From JAJPKK01 sp963844635 (GTDB lineage: Bacteria; Pseudomonadota; Alphaproteobacteria; Rhizobiales; Xanthobacteraceae), in the NCBI GenBank assembly GCA_963844635.1, contig CAWJPD010000014.1, positions 290,711 through 354,710 on the forward strand: a DNA stretch of 64,000 nt, in the 5' to 3' direction. The notes under the pieces were generated by a model. That model was not told the origin of the DNA. It did not search any database and saw nothing but the letters and a program-made list of their open reading frames with translations. A program made the position numbers and the translations under genes. Below are positions 1-8,970 of the stretch, one piece after another (positions within the stretch are counted from its first letter, which is position 1; every line of letters begins with the position of its first letter).

Positions 1-297
1 TTTCAGCTTTGTTGCCAGAAACTCGCGCAACCCGCGATGGCCGAGCGGGCCGCTGTCATTGTACATCGCGAGCCGCGCGCCATCGCGACGCAGCACCGTG
101 CTCGCGGCGGCGATCAGATCATCAACCGGCACTTGCTCGGCATCATTGTGGCCGCCGACGAAATTATAGTTCGGGAACCCGGTCCACTTTGCGGCGGGTG
201 CTGGCACGCCTGAGGCCAGCAACGGCGAAAAATCGAACGGCAGCGCAGCCGGCGAGGGTCGCACGAGAGCTGGAACGCCGTCAGTCGATTCCTTCAT
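1..297 (-). CDS. PLP-dependent aminotransferase, N-terminal part (runs off the window)
   Basis: The first 99 codons of a minus-strand gene that continues beyond base 1. The ATG at 297 is preceded by GGGGAGA about 7 bases upstream. Residues around 40-98 (YNFVGGHND, then MYNDSGPLGHRGLREFL) match the start of the fold-type I aminotransferase domain of MocR-like and 2-aminoadipate/valine-type aminotransferases, where a YxxxxGxxxLR segment precedes the PLP-binding core. No DNA-binding domain precedes it, so a free-standing class I/II aminotransferase is more likely than a GntR-MocR fusion. The PLP lysine is outside the window and the substrate cannot be told. It lies 184 bases downstream of a Bug receptor gene on the same strand. 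Confidence 0.75.
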   Translation of the reverse strand, partial: MKESTDGVPALVRPSPAALPFDFSPLLASGVPAPAAKWTGFPNYNFVGGHNDAEQVPVDDLIAAASTVLRRDGARLAMYNDSGPLGHRGLREFLATKLK

Positions 298-481
298 AAT
301 GATCGTTTCTCCCCAACGGCGCCCAAGCCTCTGGGGCCGCGGCCGGCGTATGTGGGTTATTGTGCCTAGGCGAGCCAGCAATTTGCAACCGAATTGGTCG
401 CCGAGCGGTGATCAACGTCATTGCGTGCTGAAGGCCATCTTCTCGGACATGGACAATCACGCGGGCCGTACAGCCGCCTCC

Positions 482-1459
482 CTAATCTTCCGCCACGAAA
501 CCGGACGCTTTGACCACCGGACCCCAGCGCTCCATGTCGGACTTGACCGTGGCGGCGAAAGCATCCGGCAGCTCGAATTTCGGCTCGCTGCCGAGTTTGG
601 CAAGAGCCTCCACCATCTCAGGTGATTTGACTGCCTCGCTGATCGCCGCGTTCAGCGTGCGTACGATCTGAGCAGGGGTCTTTGCCGGCGCAAATACGCC
701 GATCCAGGTATCGAGCGCGACATCGTATCCCGCCTCGCGCATGGTAGGAACACCCGGCAGGAACTTGGAGCGCGTCGCACTCGCGACCGCCAGAATGCGA
801 ACTTTGCTCGATCCCGCGAACGGGAGCGTTTCGCCCAAAGGATTGACACTGGCGGGAACATGGCCCCCGATCAAATCCTGAAGAGCAGGCGCGCCGCCAC
901 GGTAGTGGACCGGAGTGATCGTCACCCCGGCGGCATTGGCGAGCATGACGCCGACGAAATGCGGCGTTCCACCGGCGGACGTGGTCGCGAATATCGCCTT
1001 GTCCGGATTGGCCCGGCACCAGGCGATGTATTCCTTCAGCGAGGTGACCTGTTCCGGCACCGCTGGGCCGATCACGAAGGTCAGGCTCGTGTGCGACACC
1101 GGGGCGACCGGCGCCAGATCGCGGATTGGATCGTAGCTCAATGTGCGGAAACTGTGCGGATAGACGGTCAGCGGGAAATCCGGCGTGAACAATAACTCGC
1201 TGCCGTCGGCGTCGCCGTTCTTGACATAATCCACCGCGATGCGCGCCGCCGCGCCCGGTTTGTTCTCCACGATGACCGATGGCGCAAAGCCGCCGCGCAG
1301 TCGATCGCCCAAAATCCGTGCGATCAGATCGGTCGCGCCGCCAGCGGGGAACCCGACCACGATGTGAAGGGTCTTCTTCAACGCCTGTGCCCGTGCCCAC
1401 GAAGAGCCGGCCGCGAGCATAGTAGCGGCGGAGGTAAGCAACGTTCGCCGCGTATGCAT
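482..1459 (-). CDS. Bug/TctC-family periplasmic solute-binding receptor
   Basis: A 325-residue protein with a leader carrying twin arginines (TRRTLL near residues 3-8) and cleavage expected near ARAQA at about 25, so Tat or Sec export is possible. The mature part has the family's first-strand motif VVGFPAGGATD (about 34-44), then a VxxKPGAA segment and a late GVPTMREAGYD. These are hallmarks of tripartite tricarboxylate transporter receptors, which bind carboxylates or other small organic acids in the periplasm. No membrane components (TctA/TctB) adjoin it; the only pair in the window is at 52.1-54.4 kb. The ligand cannot be predicted. Confidence 0.93.
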   Translation of the reverse strand: MHTRRTLLTSAATMLAAGSSWARAQALKKTLHIVVGFPAGGATDLIARILGDRLRGGFAPSVIVENKPGAAARIAVDYVKNGDADGSELLFTPDFPLTVYPHSFRTLSYDPIRDLAPVAPVSHTSLTFVIGPAVPEQVTSLKEYIAWCRANPDKAIFATTSAGGTPHFVGVMLANAAGVTITPVHYRGGAPALQDLIGGHVPASVNPLGETLPFAGSSKVRILAVASATRSKFLPGVPTMREAGYDVALDTWIGVFAPAKTPAQIVRTLNAAISEAVKSPEMVEALAKLGSEPKFELPDAFAATVKSDMERWGPVVKASGFVAED

Positions 1460-1566
1460 GGGTGCGCTCCCGCGATGTCATGAAATGCGACGCAGGATGT
1501 TAGCGCGCGGATTAGGGTGGCGCCACGGCCGGGGGCTGCAGATACGACATGTCGCGCCGACGTGCG

Positions 1567-2808
1567 CTACGCGCGAAGCGCCGGCAGCGTCACGACAAAG
1601 CAATTGCCGCGTTGAGCCCGGTAGGCTACGTCCCCGCCGTGCCGGCGCGCGATTTTGCGAACGAGAGCGAGGCCGAGCCCGGTCCCCCTTTGCGCCTTTC
1701 GTCCGCTCAGGCGCGAGAATGTGGAAAATAACCGCTCGCGATCCTGTGGCGCGATAACCTCGCCCGCATCGGATACACTGAGCAAGACATCGCCCCCACT
1801 CGCCGCCACCATGATCGAGACCGGCGGCGCGCCATGAAGGTGGGCATTCTCCACGAGGTTGCGGATCATGCGGCGCAGCAGCATCGGGTCGCCGCGGACC
1901 ATCACCGCTCGCCCATCGATACGACAGTCGGGATATCGTGAACATTCCTCGGCCGCGAGTGCCGTCACATCAACGTCGTCCTGGGCATCGAGCGTTTCGA
2001 TCGCATCGAGTTGGCTGGCAAGCAGGATTTCGTCGATCAGCGCGTCGAGCTCGGCAATATCTTTCGCGAGTTCGCGCTTACGGCCAGGATCGGCTTCGAC
2101 GAGTTCGAGGCCGAGCCTGATCCGCGTCAGCGGCGTGCGCAGCTCATGAGAGGCATTGGCAAGCAGCATTTTGTGGGCATCGACCAGGTTTTCGATTCGC
2201 GCGGCGGCCTGGTTGAAACTTTGCGCGAGTTGCGCGACCTCGTCGCGGCCCTCCACCTTGACCCGGGCCCGCAGGTCGCCGGCGCCGAGCGACTCGACGC
2301 CGCGTTGCAGGCGCTCCAGCCGTCCGATCAGGCGACGCGCAACCGGCCGCGCGCCGAGTGCGACAGCGAGCGCGATCGCCGCGAGGAAAGCCGCGAACCG
2401 CCAAGGTGGAGGACGCAGGGACGGAGGCACGCGCGCCACCAGCCAGCGGCCGTCCGGAAGCGGAATCGATGCCGCCGGTCCGAAGGGGGTGCCAACCCAT
2501 CGGCCGCCGCGCGCGCGGTTCGGAATCGGCAGCGGACGGCCGGCGGCGGCGATCGGCACGTTGTCCCGGTCAAACAGCGCCAGGTCGGCATTGAGCCGTT
2601 GAGCAACACGGTCAATCGCATCCTGCTGCACGCCCGGCGGCGCCCCCGCCGGCGGCGCCAGCGCAGCGATGATTTCGCCGGCAATCGCGAACGGCTGTTC
2701 GAACGGGGGACCGCCCGCTGTCAGCTGCCACACCACGCCCGCGGTCACGATAACGAGAACGAGGCTCGCTACGATCGTCAGATAGACCTGAAGATAGAGG
2801 CGTCGCAT
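1567..2808 (-). CDS. Membrane sensor histidine kinase (CpxA/EnvZ-like)
   Basis: 413 residues. Membrane segments at about 8-28 and 136-152 enclose a roughly 105-residue periplasmic sensor region. They are followed by a HAMP linker (about 153-205), the phospho-acceptor H-box ASHELRTPLTRIRL (His221) and an ATPase domain with N-box NLVENAHLHG and G2 box GTGLGLALVRKIARRHGG. It should autophosphorylate and pass phosphate to the OmpR-type regulator encoded just upstream on the same strand (3001-3687). The gap between them holds one copy of the dispersed repeat. With the CpxP/Spy-like gene further upstream this resembles an envelope-stress module. The ATG at 2808 has only a weak ribosome-binding site. 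Confidence 0.92.
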   Translation of the reverse strand: MRRLYLQVYLTIVASLVLVIVTAGVVWQLTAGGPPFEQPFAIAGEIIAALAPPAGAPPGVQQDAIDRVAQRLNADLALFDRDNVPIAAAGRPLPIPNRARGGRWVGTPFGPAASIPLPDGRWLVARVPPSLRPPPWRFAAFLAAIALAVALGARPVARRLIGRLERLQRGVESLGAGDLRARVKVEGRDEVAQLAQSFNQAAARIENLVDAHKMLLANASHELRTPLTRIRLGLELVEADPGRKRELAKDIAELDALIDEILLASQLDAIETLDAQDDVDVTALAAEECSRYPDCRIDGRAVMVRGDPMLLRRMIRNLVENAHLHGAPPVSIMVAASGGDVLLSVSDAGEVIAPQDRERLFSTFSRLSGRKAQRGTGLGLALVRKIARRHGGDVAYRAQRGNCFVVTLPALRA

Positions 2809-2819
2809 GGCAGCTGCTC

Positions 2820-2961
2820 AGAGCAGGAACGTTCAGCGTGAATTGCCTTTCGCTCGGTTTCTTTGCGCATCCGTCCCGGACTGAACTCGATGACGGATGC
2901 GAGGCGACTTTGCTCCATGACCTTGTCCGACGAGTTAGCAACTTTTCGGGATCATGTGCAG
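2820..2961 (-). repeat. Dispersed two-hairpin repeat, copy 1, with one 47-bp-type insert
   Basis: A diverged copy of the window-wide intergenic repeat, in minus orientation. Its right half keeps the core AGTTAGCAACTTTTCGGGAT. Its middle holds one unit resembling the tandem hairpin array at 11.2 kb, with CATCCGTC and GACGGATG arms. It sits between the response regulator and kinase genes. Confidence 0.7.
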
Positions 2962-3000
2962 AGATGTCCATCTTCGCAGGCTCGCGATCAGCCCAACCCA

Positions 3001-3687
3001 TCAATCCTGGACTTTGGCGAACACGTATCCGGCGCCGCGAACAGTAATAATACGCCGCGGGTTCTTGGGGTCATCCTCGATTGCCGCCCGGATTCGGGAA
3101 ATATGTACGTCGATCGAGCGATCGAACGCCTCGATCGCCTCTCCTTTGACGAGGTCCATCAACGTATCCCGCGACATCACCCGGCCGGGATGCTCGGCAA
3201 GCGCCAGCAGTAGAGAAAACTGATAGCTCGTCAGGGAGCATCGGGCGCCCTCAAGGCGCACTTCGCGCGGTCCGCGGTCGATCTCGAGCCTGCCATACCT
3301 CAGAAGATCGGCACTTGGGCCGCCCCGGCTGCGACGCAGAATGGCCCGCAGCCTCGCCAGCAACTCACGGGGTTCGAAAGGTTTGGGCAGGTAATCGTCG
3401 GCACCCATTTCAAGGCCGACGACGCGATCCATCGGGTCGCCGCGCGCTGTCAACATCAGGATCGGCTGCTGTGACCTTTGACGGATCATCCGGCAGATTT
3501 CCAGGCCGTCGAGATCGGGGAGCATCAAATCGAGAATGACCGCCTCGACCGCTTCACGTTGATGCAGCGCAAGTCCACGCGTCCCGTTCTCGGCGTGAAG
3601 GACATGGAAACCCGCCTTGCCGAGATACTCTGCGATCATGCCGGCGAGGCGGGAATCGTCTTCGATCAGGAGGATACGGTCTCCCAC
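3001..3687 (-). CDS. OmpR/CpxR-family response regulator
   Basis: With the GTG start at 3687 the product is 228 residues and begins directly at the receiver domain (RILLIEDD). The acidic pocket is Asp9/Asp10, the phospho-acceptor is Asp53 in ILDLMLPDLDG, and the switch residues are Thr80 and Lys102 (LPKPFEPREL). A C-terminal winged helix (about 130-226) ends RTVRGAGYVF-style (ITVRGAGYVFAKVQD). The reading frame stays open to 3858, but that extension overlaps the upstream gene out of frame and is not receiver-like. It probably controls an envelope-stress regulon with the kinase at 1567-2808. The start codon is the main uncertainty. Confidence 0.9.
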   Translation of the reverse strand: MGDRILLIEDDSRLAGMIAEYLGKAGFHVLHAENGTRGLALHQREAVEAVILDLMLPDLDGLEICRMIRQRSQQPILMLTARGDPMDRVVGLEMGADDYLPKPFEPRELLARLRAILRRSRGGPSADLLRYGRLEIDRGPREVRLEGARCSLTSYQFSLLLALAEHPGRVMSRDTLMDLVKGEAIEAFDRSIDVHISRIRAAIEDDPKNPRRIITVRGAGYVFAKVQD

Positions 3688-3691
3688 GGTA

Positions 3692-4268
3692 TTACCAACC
3701 GTGACGCCAGCGCGCCCACGGACCGCCGTCGAACAGGACGGCCCAGTTCGCCACCTTCCGGCGCTGGTCGGGATTGAGGGTTTCGGACGCGTCGGCCAGC
3801 GCCAGAGCGATCCGTCTGCTCGCGGTTTCCGCGATCTCCATCTGCTCCGCGCGCACACGCTCTACCGCAGCGCGATCGATGTTCGGGGCGGTCAGCGCCG
3901 CGACCGCCTGAGCCCGCTCGGCCTGCCATTTTTCTCGCAGTGGTCGCAGATCGGCGACCGCCGCCTTGACGATGGCGGCAATCCTCATCTGCTGATCTGA
4001 CGAGGCATCGAGACTCGACCGCGATGTGTTTGGTAACTCGATCGATGCGGTCGTCGATCTCGGCTGGTGTGAGCGGGCCGCCAAATCCTCCGAACCCGCC
4101 GCGCCAGCCGGGCCACCCCAACCCGAAGTTCTGGCCAAATGCTGTCGACAGCAGGTTGCCGCCACCAACGACGAGCAACGCAAGCGCGGCAAATACCAAG
4201 AGGCTGCGCCCAATCCTTCGAGCAGCCGGAGCGGCGGGCGGGGTCGAGACATCGTATGGGTCGGTCAT
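3692..4268 (-). pseudogene. CpxP/Spy-like periplasmic protein, frameshifted
   Basis: The ATG at 4268 follows AGGAG. A cytoplasmic stretch, one membrane anchor (about 20-37) and a glycine/tryptophan-rich linker lead to LTPAEIDDRIDRVTKHIAVE. The frame then breaks at about 4013 and resumes as LDASSDQQMRIAAIVKAAV, with a helical C-terminus ending at 3692. Removing one base at about 4013 restores AVELDASSDQQ and an uninterrupted protein of about 191 residues. The helix-rich layout with a QQ region fits the Spy/CpxP or periplasmic heavy-metal-sensor group, which bind misfolded proteins or metals and often inhibit the cognate kinase. It stops 5 bases before the regulator's GTG, implying one operon. 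The break could be a sequencing insertion. Confidence 0.75.
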
Positions 4269-4514
4269 GGCAAACTCCTGTCCTGGGTCACAGGCGCCAG
4301 CGCCTGTGGGTGCCAAGTTAGGGTGCCTCGTTTTCTCTCTCGTGTTCGAAAGGTAAAGTTTTGTAAAGCCACGCCGCAAGGTCGCCTCTCGATCATGCTC
4401 CGCAAACGAAAGCTTGACGGAGCCGTTCGGAGCCGCCGATTGACAATCCTGGCCCCAAGTCAGACTCTATCCAGCTCCTTTGCCGCGCAGGTTTCAACCA
4501 ACGAGGAAGACGCG

Positions 4515-6239
4515 ATGGATCGGACCGGCTCAATGGCGTTGCGGCTCGCGATCCTTGTCGCCAGCTTGGCCCTTCCTGTGGGTTCGTCGGTCGCCGCCGA
4601 GGTGACTGCCGATCGGCTGATCAATGCCGATCGGGAGCCGCAAAACTGGTTGATGAACCATCGCACCTATGATGCTCAGCGCTACTCTCCTCTTGACCGC
4701 ATCAACAAGGATAACGTCAAGAGCCTGAAACTTGCTTATGCGGTCGCGCTCGGCGGCAAATCGACGAATGAGAATTTCGAATCGACCCCGCTCGCAGAAG
4801 ATGGCTATCTCTACGTCGTCGATCAATGGGGCGTGCTCTACAAGATCGACGGCCGCTCCGGTGACGCGGGCCGCATCGTGTGGCGCATGGACCCGGGCCA
4901 GGAGAAGCTGCCGCTTGCCAATCGCGGCGCGGCACTGTGGGGCAATTTCGTCATCACCGTCGCGAACTATCCTGCGCGCGTGATCGCAACCGATAAGGAG
5001 ACCGGCGTCGTCGCCTGGGACATGAATTTATCCGATGGTCAAGCGGACCTGCAGCTCACCGCCGCCCCCCTCGCTGTCAAGGACAAGATCGTGCTCGGCG
5101 CCGCCGGAGGGGATCACGGCGTGCGCGATTTCATCGTGGCGCTTGATGGGGCAACCGGCAGGCTCATCTGGCGCAAGTATATCGTCCCGGCCCCCGGCGA
5201 GCCCGGCTCCGAGACCTGGAAGGACAAGAACAATGCCTGGCAGACCGGCGGGGGCGCCATGTGGGTCACCGGTTCCTACGATGTAGCCACCAATCAGGTG
5301 CTTTGGGGCACTGGCAATCCGGTCCCGATGTATGATCCGTACTACCGGCCGGGTGATAACCTTTACACCAACAGTGTGATCTCGTGGGACCCGGACACCG
5401 GCCGCATGAACTGGTTTCACCAATATGTGCCGGGAGATATGTGGGATTACGATGCGGCCGGCAGTCACATTCTGATCGATGGCGAGGTCGCCGGGCAAGC
5501 GCACCAGCTCGTGATGCACTCGGCGCGAAATGGATTTCTCTACGGTTTCGAGCGAACGAACGGGCAAACTCTGCTGGCAAAACCCTACATGGACCCGATC
5601 AACTGGACCAAAGGGATCGACCAGAAGACCGGCCTGCCGCTCGATTACGATCCCAACAAGGATATCCAGGTCTATTCGGGCCTGCAAAACCTGACGCTTG
5701 CCGATCGCACCAAGAAACTGTGCCCATCCCACGACGGGGGCAGCAATTTCTGGTCAGCCTCTTACAGCCGCAAGACCAAGCTGCTCTACATTCCGACGCG
5801 CTCGACCTGCGACGAAGTCACGCTTACCCGCGATGACAGCAAGAACGCAGTCGGCATTATCACCGGCGGGGCGCGCCGCTACATCGAGCGCAATGAAACG
5901 GATATTGTCGTTGCCGATCCATTCACCGGGTCGGTGAGGCGCAAAGTACATGCGCCCTATGCTGACAACAGCGCAGCACTGACCACGGCCGGCGGCCTGC
6001 TGATCACCGGGTTCACCGACGGGTCGGTCGTCGCCTACGACGACACCAGCCTCGAACCGCTGTGGAAGTTCAATGTGGGCAGCGGCATCAACGCGCCCCC
6101 GATGACGTTTGAGTTTGGCGGCAAACAATACGTCGCGATTCAATCGGGACTGAACCGCAATGCCCAGAATATCAATGCGATGACGCCGGAACTTCGCGAG
6201 ATGCGCAATCAAACCATGCTGTTTGTGTTCGGCCTGTAA
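4515..6239 (+). CDS. PQQ-dependent alcohol dehydrogenase (probable lanthanide type)
   Basis: 574 residues from the ATG at 4515, preceded by GAGGAAG. A signal peptide ends near GSSVAA (about 25). The remainder is an eight-bladed quinoprotein propeller without a fused cytochrome. Family motifs include NPVPMYDPYYRPGDNLYT (about 270-287) and SCSASYSR-like FWSASYSRKT near the cofactor. The catalytic Asp311 lies in WDYD and is followed two residues later by Asp313. This DxD arrangement is the known mark of lanthanide-dependent enzymes (XoxF, PedH, ExaF), whereas calcium enzymes usually have Ala, Ser or Thr at the second position. It should oxidise a primary alcohol in the periplasm and pass electrons to a cytochrome, but no cytochrome or PQQ synthesis gene is nearby. 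The open frame extends upstream to 4026, but that part is the shadow of the divergent gene. Confidence 0.9.
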   Translation: MDRTGSMALRLAILVASLALPVGSSVAAEVTADRLINADREPQNWLMNHRTYDAQRYSPLDRINKDNVKSLKLAYAVALGGKSTNENFESTPLAEDGYLYVVDQWGVLYKIDGRSGDAGRIVWRMDPGQEKLPLANRGAALWGNFVITVANYPARVIATDKETGVVAWDMNLSDGQADLQLTAAPLAVKDKIVLGAAGGDHGVRDFIVALDGATGRLIWRKYIVPAPGEPGSETWKDKNNAWQTGGGAMWVTGSYDVATNQVLWGTGNPVPMYDPYYRPGDNLYTNSVISWDPDTGRMNWFHQYVPGDMWDYDAAGSHILIDGEVAGQAHQLVMHSARNGFLYGFERTNGQTLLAKPYMDPINWTKGIDQKTGLPLDYDPNKDIQVYSGLQNLTLADRTKKLCPSHDGGSNFWSASYSRKTKLLYIPTRSTCDEVTLTRDDSKNAVGIITGGARRYIERNETDIVVADPFTGSVRRKVHAPYADNSAALTTAGGLLITGFTDGSVVAYDDTSLEPLWKFNVGSGINAPPMTFEFGGKQYVAIQSGLNRNAQNINAMTPELREMRNQTMLFVFGL

Positions 6240-6317
6240 GCACCCAGTCCCGCAAAGCCATCGTGAAGAACTGACAACGCAAGGGGCAGGGCCGCTGCGA
6301 CGTGGTCATCCTAGTCC

Positions 6318-6812
6318 ATGGACATGCTCGTCAAGCTGTACGATCTGCCGGACTTACGCGCGGCTTTCGAGGAGCTGCGCGCACAAGGGTTCAACATTCG
6401 CCGTGCGCTGGCTCCCGAGAAACATAGAGTCGCGGCATGGGTGCGGGATCATTTTTCCGAAGGTTGGGCGAGCGAGACCGAGATTGCGTTCGCGCGCCAA
6501 CCTACGTGCTGCTTCATCGCGATCAAAGAGGGCAGGATCGTCGGTTTTGCCTGCCACGATGCGACCTGCCGGAATTTTTTCGGCCCTACCGGAGTCGCGG
6601 CCGAGGTGAGGAAAACCGGTGTCGGCAAAGGGCTGCTGTTGGCTTGCCTTGAAGCGATGAAGCAGCAGGGGTTCGGGTATGCCATTATCGGTGGCGTTGG
6701 TCCCGCGGCCTACTATTCGAAGACCGTTGGCGCGATCGCAATCGAAGGATCGGAGCCCGGAGTGTACGAGGGCTTGCTCGGCAGCACCCGGTTCGTCGAT
6801 GCAAAACGCTGA
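6318..6812 (+). CDS. GNAT-family N-acetyltransferase
   Basis: 164 residues. The central segment carries GRIVGFACHDATCRNFF and the acetyl-CoA pyrophosphate-binding motif VRKTGVGKGLLLACLEAM (about 96-113). The C-terminal YYSKTVGAIAI strand completes the fold. The substrate is unknown. A second ATG lies two codons in (6324), and no clear ribosome-binding site separates the two. It begins 78 bases after the PQQ dehydrogenase on the same strand, so co-transcription is possible. Confidence 0.85.
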   Translation: MDMLVKLYDLPDLRAAFEELRAQGFNIRRALAPEKHRVAAWVRDHFSEGWASETEIAFARQPTCCFIAIKEGRIVGFACHDATCRNFFGPTGVAAEVRKTGVGKGLLLACLEAMKQQGFGYAIIGGVGPAAYYSKTVGAIAIEGSEPGVYEGLLGSTRFVDAKR

Positions 6813-6969
6813 TGGTTGCACCAAGTTCCGCGCCTGGGCGGGAGCAATTGCGGGCAGGCCCCAGTCGGCACAGCACGTGTAAAGAACGACCGCAAACCCA
6901 ACCTGAATTGGCCTCACCACGCCTTCGCGCCGCGGACTTTGCATCGCTCAAATAGCTGGCGAACAGTCA

Positions 6970-7291
6970 ATGCTCACGGGAAACATGTTTGCCGACATCG
7001 TTCAGAAGTCCGCCGATGAGCAGGTGCGCGTGCTGCTCGCGCGGACAAATGTGAGGGTCGAGCGCATTGTATCGACGGGTCAAGCGAGCCCGGCCGATTT
7101 CTGGTATGATCAGGAAAGGGCAGAGTGGGTCTTGCTGCTGGGCGGCTCGGCTGGCCTCCTGTTCGAGGGCGAAGCGGCGCCGCGCGTACTTAAGCCGGGC
7201 GATTACGTTTGCATCGACGCGCACCGGCGTCATCGGGTTGTCTGGACCGAACTCGGCGCAGCCCACGGTCTGGCTTGCCATCCTCTTCTAG
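6970..7291 (+). pseudogene. Small cupin-fold protein, frameshifted near its end
   Basis: Residues 20-95 give a classic cupin of the 'cupin domain-containing, about 110 residue' group: VRVERIVSTGQASPADFWYD, then WVLLLGGSAGLLFEGEA, LKPGDYVCIDAHRRHRV. The frame runs on to 7437 with non-family sequence. Moving up one frame at about 7250 instead gives SAQPTVWLAILF and a stop at 7291, which is how this family normally ends. An extra base near 7250 is therefore likely. Such single-domain cupins bind a metal ion, but the usual second histidine pair is only partly conserved here and the function is unknown. Start codon: ATG at 6970, or 6985 (MFADIV). Confidence 0.7.
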
Positions 7292-7465
7292 AATTCCTCC
7301 GGCTGTTTCCGATTTGCGGCGGCGCGCGACAAATACGCGTAGCGCAACCAAGCTCATCTGCACCGACAAATTGCGGCGACTTATCGGCGAATACGACTAA
7401 GCTCAAGCCAGAGAGCCATCTCAATTCTCAATTGTAGTTGAACCCCGGTGCAAAAGCGCAATTCA

Positions 7466-7565
7466 GAGCGGGATGCGTTCAGTTTGAAACGCCTCTCGCT
7501 CGATTATCACTGATTTTGCGCATGATCTTGTCCGAAAAGTCTGCAACTTTACGGGATCATGCGCT
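7466..7565 (-). repeat. Dispersed two-hairpin repeat, copy 2
   Basis: Minus-orientation copy of about 100 bp. It has GAGCGGGATGCGTTCA at its left end and CCGAAAAGTCTGCAACTTT with GGGATCATGCGC at its right end. It lies between the cupin gene and tRNA-Arg. Confidence 0.85.
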
Positions 7566-7582
7566 AAATCTTTAAGTCCGCG

Positions 7583-7658
7583 TGGCGACCCCGGTAGGAA
7601 TTGAACCTACGACCTTCAGCTTAGAAGGCTGTTGCTCTATCCGCTGAGCTACGGGGCC
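7583..7658 (-). tRNA. tRNA-Arg (anticodon TCT)
   Basis: A 76-base cloverleaf including an encoded CCA. The acceptor arm GGCCCCG pairs with CGGGGTC, the D-arm is GCTCAGCGGATAGAGC, the anticodon stem-loop ACAGCCTTCTAAGCTG has TCT, and the T-arm contains GGTTCAATTCC. It reads AGA codons, which are rare in such GC-rich genomes. Confidence 0.96.
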
Positions 7659-8279
7659 AATCTTTTGATTCTCCGAAAATGATCGCCATTTCTATGTCAG
7701 TCCTCACACCTGAAAAGTTGCCGCTAAGGGCCTACCTTGGCGAGCCGATTGTTCGGCCTATCCGATCCTGGACAAGCCCCAGCCGTCGCGCTTCACGTTT
7801 TAGCCGGGCGCAGCGCCGGGCGGCAATCTTAGCAACTTGTTCCCTGCGTAATCAGTTCACGAGCGTCCTCATCTCGTTATGGACCGAGTTCATGGCCATA
7901 CCCGCCAGCCATCCGATCCCAATCGAACGGTATCCATTCTCGTGCGTTGGGGTACACCGTCCCATGGACAAAGCTAGCCGAGCGTTTCGACTGCTTGTGA
8001 GTTTGGACGCCCGTCGGTGGTCTTCCGCGAGCCATCCGCATTCTCCTTGTTCCGGTCCACACAGCGCCGAAAAATCCTTGGCAGCGGGAAGCGTCCAGCT
8101 TGAATCGCCTCCCGCTCGCTTCTCTTTGATTGTGCGCATGATCTTTGTTCGAAAAGTCTGCAACTTTTCGGGATCATGCGCTATCCTGTCGCCGGCCGCC
8201 ACCCCATGAGACGCGTCGCCCGCATTTCGGGAATTGAACCGGGGCGAGCAATACTCCCGGCGGCACGTGGAGGAATGTG
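7659..8279. other. Intergenic stretch without a convincing gene
   Basis: About 620 bases between tRNA-Arg and the secreted protein gene. A long open frame (7679-8209, +) has no family-like segments and runs straight through the dispersed repeat at 8082-8182, so it is not called. Nothing else was recognised apart from that repeat. Confidence 0.6.
8082..8182 (-). repeat. Dispersed two-hairpin repeat, copy 3
   Basis: Minus-orientation copy. AGCGGGAAGCG pairs with the CGCCTCCCGCTCG arm on its left. The arms CGAAAAGT and ACTTTTCG (around TCTGCA) form the right hairpin, ending GGGATCATGCGC. Confidence 0.85.
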
Positions 8280-8897
8280 ATGAACAGTTTGAAATATGGC
8301 GCGGTTGGCGCCGCAGGTCTCGCACTGATGGTTTCCGTCACTGTGGCTTCCGCCCAGCAGCCGCCGCTGCGGCTGCGCGGCACCATCGAGAAAGTCGACG
8401 GCAATACGCTGACGGTGAAAAGCCGCGAAGGCAGTGACGTGACGGTCAAGCTGAAGGACAATGCGACGGTGACCGGCGTCGACAAGGCGTCGCTTGCCGA
8501 CGTCAAGCAGAACTCGTTCATCGGCATCACCGCCATGCCGCAGCCTGATGGCACGCAGAAAGCGATCGAAGTCCACATTTTCCCGGAAGCGCGCCGTGGC
8601 GCCGGCGAAGGTCACAGGCCGTGGGACCTCGTCCCGAACAGCACGATGACCAACGCCAATGTCGAGCAGTTGGTGACCTCGGTCGATGGTCCGATGCTGA
8701 CGATGAAATACAAGGAAGGCGAGAAGAAAATCTTCGTGCCGAATAACGCGACAATCGTGCAGTTCGTCAATGCCGACAAGGCTGACCTGAAGCCGGGCGC
8801 GAAAATCTTCATCGGCGCCGGCACCAAGCAGCCGGACGGGAGTATTGAAGCGGCCGGCATCAATGTCGGCAAGAACGGCGTCGCCCCGCCGATGTGA
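8280..8897 (+). CDS. Secreted protein with two repeated beta-rich (DUF5666-like) domains
   Basis: 205 residues from the ATG at 8280, which is preceded by GGAGGA. An in-frame GTG directly before it is less well placed. A signal peptide ends at VASAQQ (about 23). The mature protein shows two similar halves. Each contains a short 'T-V-D-G-x-x-L-T-x-K' hairpin (IEKVDGNTLTVKSREG and TSVDGPMLTMKYKEGE), a VxxNATV/I segment, and a 'DLKPGAKIFIGAGTKQPDG'-type ending. This pattern is typical of DUF5666/OB-like extracytoplasmic proteins, often described as metal- or stress-related. No catalytic residues are visible. A strong terminator hairpin follows at 8971. Confidence 0.8.
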   Translation: MNSLKYGAVGAAGLALMVSVTVASAQQPPLRLRGTIEKVDGNTLTVKSREGSDVTVKLKDNATVTGVDKASLADVKQNSFIGITAMPQPDGTQKAIEVHIFPEARRGAGEGHRPWDLVPNSTMTNANVEQLVTSVDGPMLTMKYKEGEKKIFVPNNATIVQFVNADKADLKPGAKIFIGAGTKQPDGSIEAAGINVGKNGVAPPM

Positions 8898-8970
8898 CGA
8901 CCGCTCTCACCAGCGCCGGCAGCTTGAAGCGATCAGGAACCGCAACGAACGCCGGCAGCTTGCGCGCCTG

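Noticed and set aside
2011..2841. 276-codon plus-strand frame opposite the histidine kinase
   Set aside because: The antisense frame mirrors the kinase codons and shows no domain.
7679..8209. 176-codon plus-strand open frame
   Set aside because: No family-like segments, no ribosome-binding site, and it reads through a dispersed repeat copy.
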